From: Acinetobacter sp.
Lineage (GTDB): Bacteria > Pseudomonadota > Gammaproteobacteria > Pseudomonadales > Moraxellaceae
Direction: 5' to 3'
Assembly: GCA_030152275.1 (NCBI GenBank)
Contig: JASLHF010000072.1
Span: forward strand, 1 to 5,268
Length of the DNA: 5,268 nt
The translations under genes were made by a program, and so were the position numbers. The notes beneath the pieces are model-generated. The model was not told the DNA's origin. It saw only the letters and a list, made by a program, of their open reading frames with translations, and searched no databases. Shown piece after piece: positions 4,974 to 5,268 of this stretch. Position 1 is the stretch's first letter. Every line of letters starts with the position of its first letter.

Positions 4974-5268
4974 ATACAGAGTTTAACTTTGCCTAAGCCT
5001 AGGAAATTTAGCAAATAATATTCATTATTTCGTTACAGAATATTCAAGCCGAAATTCAAAAGTAAGACTATCAAAAATCCAAACATGCCGGCCTTGATAA
5101 ATATTCAAAGTAATTTTACAGGGTTAAAGCGCAGTATAAAAAATAAGCGTCATTATGTGTCGTGGAAATGCCGGCGGGCCAAAATTTGCCTTTAAATTGG
5201 GTCTATACTTTCTTTACAGTGCCAGTATTTGAGCAATTTACTTTCAGCAAAGTATTGTTTCAGCAAAG
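4974..5268. other. Mostly non-coding right-hand region with undecided open frames at the edge
   Basis: About 218 bp (4974-5191) is AT-rich and holds no ORF of note. I could not place a convincing promoter for the nitronate monooxygenase gene here, although one must lie upstream of 4974. At the edge two frames compete. On the minus strand, 24 codons enter from the right and stop at TAA 5192-5194, ending KLLKYWHCKESIDPI; this could be the C-terminus of a gene beyond the window. On the plus strand, ATG at 5168 starts MPAGQNLPLNWVYTFF and stays open for 33 codons to the edge, without a clear Shine-Dalgarno. Neither is recognised, and at most one is likely real. An 8-bp ATGCCGGC occurs twice (5085-5092 and 5168-5175). 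Confidence 0.4.
5242..5268. repeat. 11-bp direct repeat with 16-bp period at the right edge
   Basis: TTTCAGCAAAG occurs at 5242-5252 and again at 5258-5268, separated by TATTG. A degraded copy, TTTGAGCAATT, precedes it at 5228-5238. The array may continue past the window. The period is not a multiple of three, so it is not a repeat in a protein. Confidence 0.6.

Noticed and set aside
4727..5014. 95-codon minus-strand frame overlapping the nitronate monooxygenase start
   Set aside because: It is out of frame with the conserved enzyme and rich in Arg and Cys as expected for an off-frame translation; the enzyme has the Shine-Dalgarno.
5155..5232. 25-codon plus-strand frame beginning MCRGNAGG
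   Set aside because: It has no Shine-Dalgarno, no recognisable motif and a chance-level length.
1..5268. CRISPR array, tRNA, rRNA, transposase or attachment site
   Set aside because: Looked for on both strands; no regularly spaced repeats beyond the short edge repeat, no cloverleaf-like or rRNA-like stretch, and no transposase or integrase coding sequence.

Overview
The window reads as an ordinary chromosomal segment of a gammaproteobacterium, most likely Acinetobacter or a close Moraxellaceae relative. This rests on the moderately AT-rich base composition, the character of the proteins (an IspF, a 363-residue AroF/AroG-type DAHP synthase, a class I nitronate monooxygenase) and the short AT-rich intergenic gaps. 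It is an inference from recall, not from a database search. I see no insertion sequence, phage gene, CRISPR array, tRNA or rRNA.

Layout: (1) 1-471, minus strand, the N-terminal 157 codons of a secreted four-cysteine protein resembling the LprI/DUF1311-type periplasmic family, running off the left edge. It is absent from simple ORF lists because it is open at the boundary. (2) 472-571, a divergent promoter region. (3) 572-1060, plus strand, ispF of the non-mevalonate isoprenoid pathway. (4) 1048-1572, minus strand, a small tyrosine-phosphatase-like protein whose 3' end overlaps that of ispF by 13 bp. (5) 1615-1641, a strong intrinsic terminator. (6) 1649-2740, minus strand, a class I DAHP synthase, the first step of the shikimate pathway. 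Its upstream region holds an extended -10 element, a near-perfect 16-bp palindrome over the -35/spacer, and two overlapping mini-ORFs. (7) 2867-3772, minus strand, a TauE/SafE (TSUP) membrane transporter. (8) 3773-3915, a gap with a long AT-rich hairpin. (9) 3916-4959, minus strand, a nitronate monooxygenase with a strong Shine-Dalgarno. (10) about 4974-5268, mostly non-coding, ending in a short direct repeat and two competing open frames at the right edge.

The genes do not form one pathway. IspF and DAHP synthase are core biosynthetic enzymes, and the others look like individually transcribed housekeeping or accessory genes. From 1048 rightward every supported gene is on the minus strand. 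However, the terminator after the DAHP synthase gene, the hairpin after the nitronate monooxygenase gene and the gaps of about 75-145 bp argue for mostly separate transcripts rather than an operon.

I found no convincing evidence for a new multi-gene system. The most interesting signals are regulatory: the palindrome and mini-ORF cascade before the DAHP synthase gene. Next come the C-x4-R phosphatase loop and the repeat-bearing right edge.
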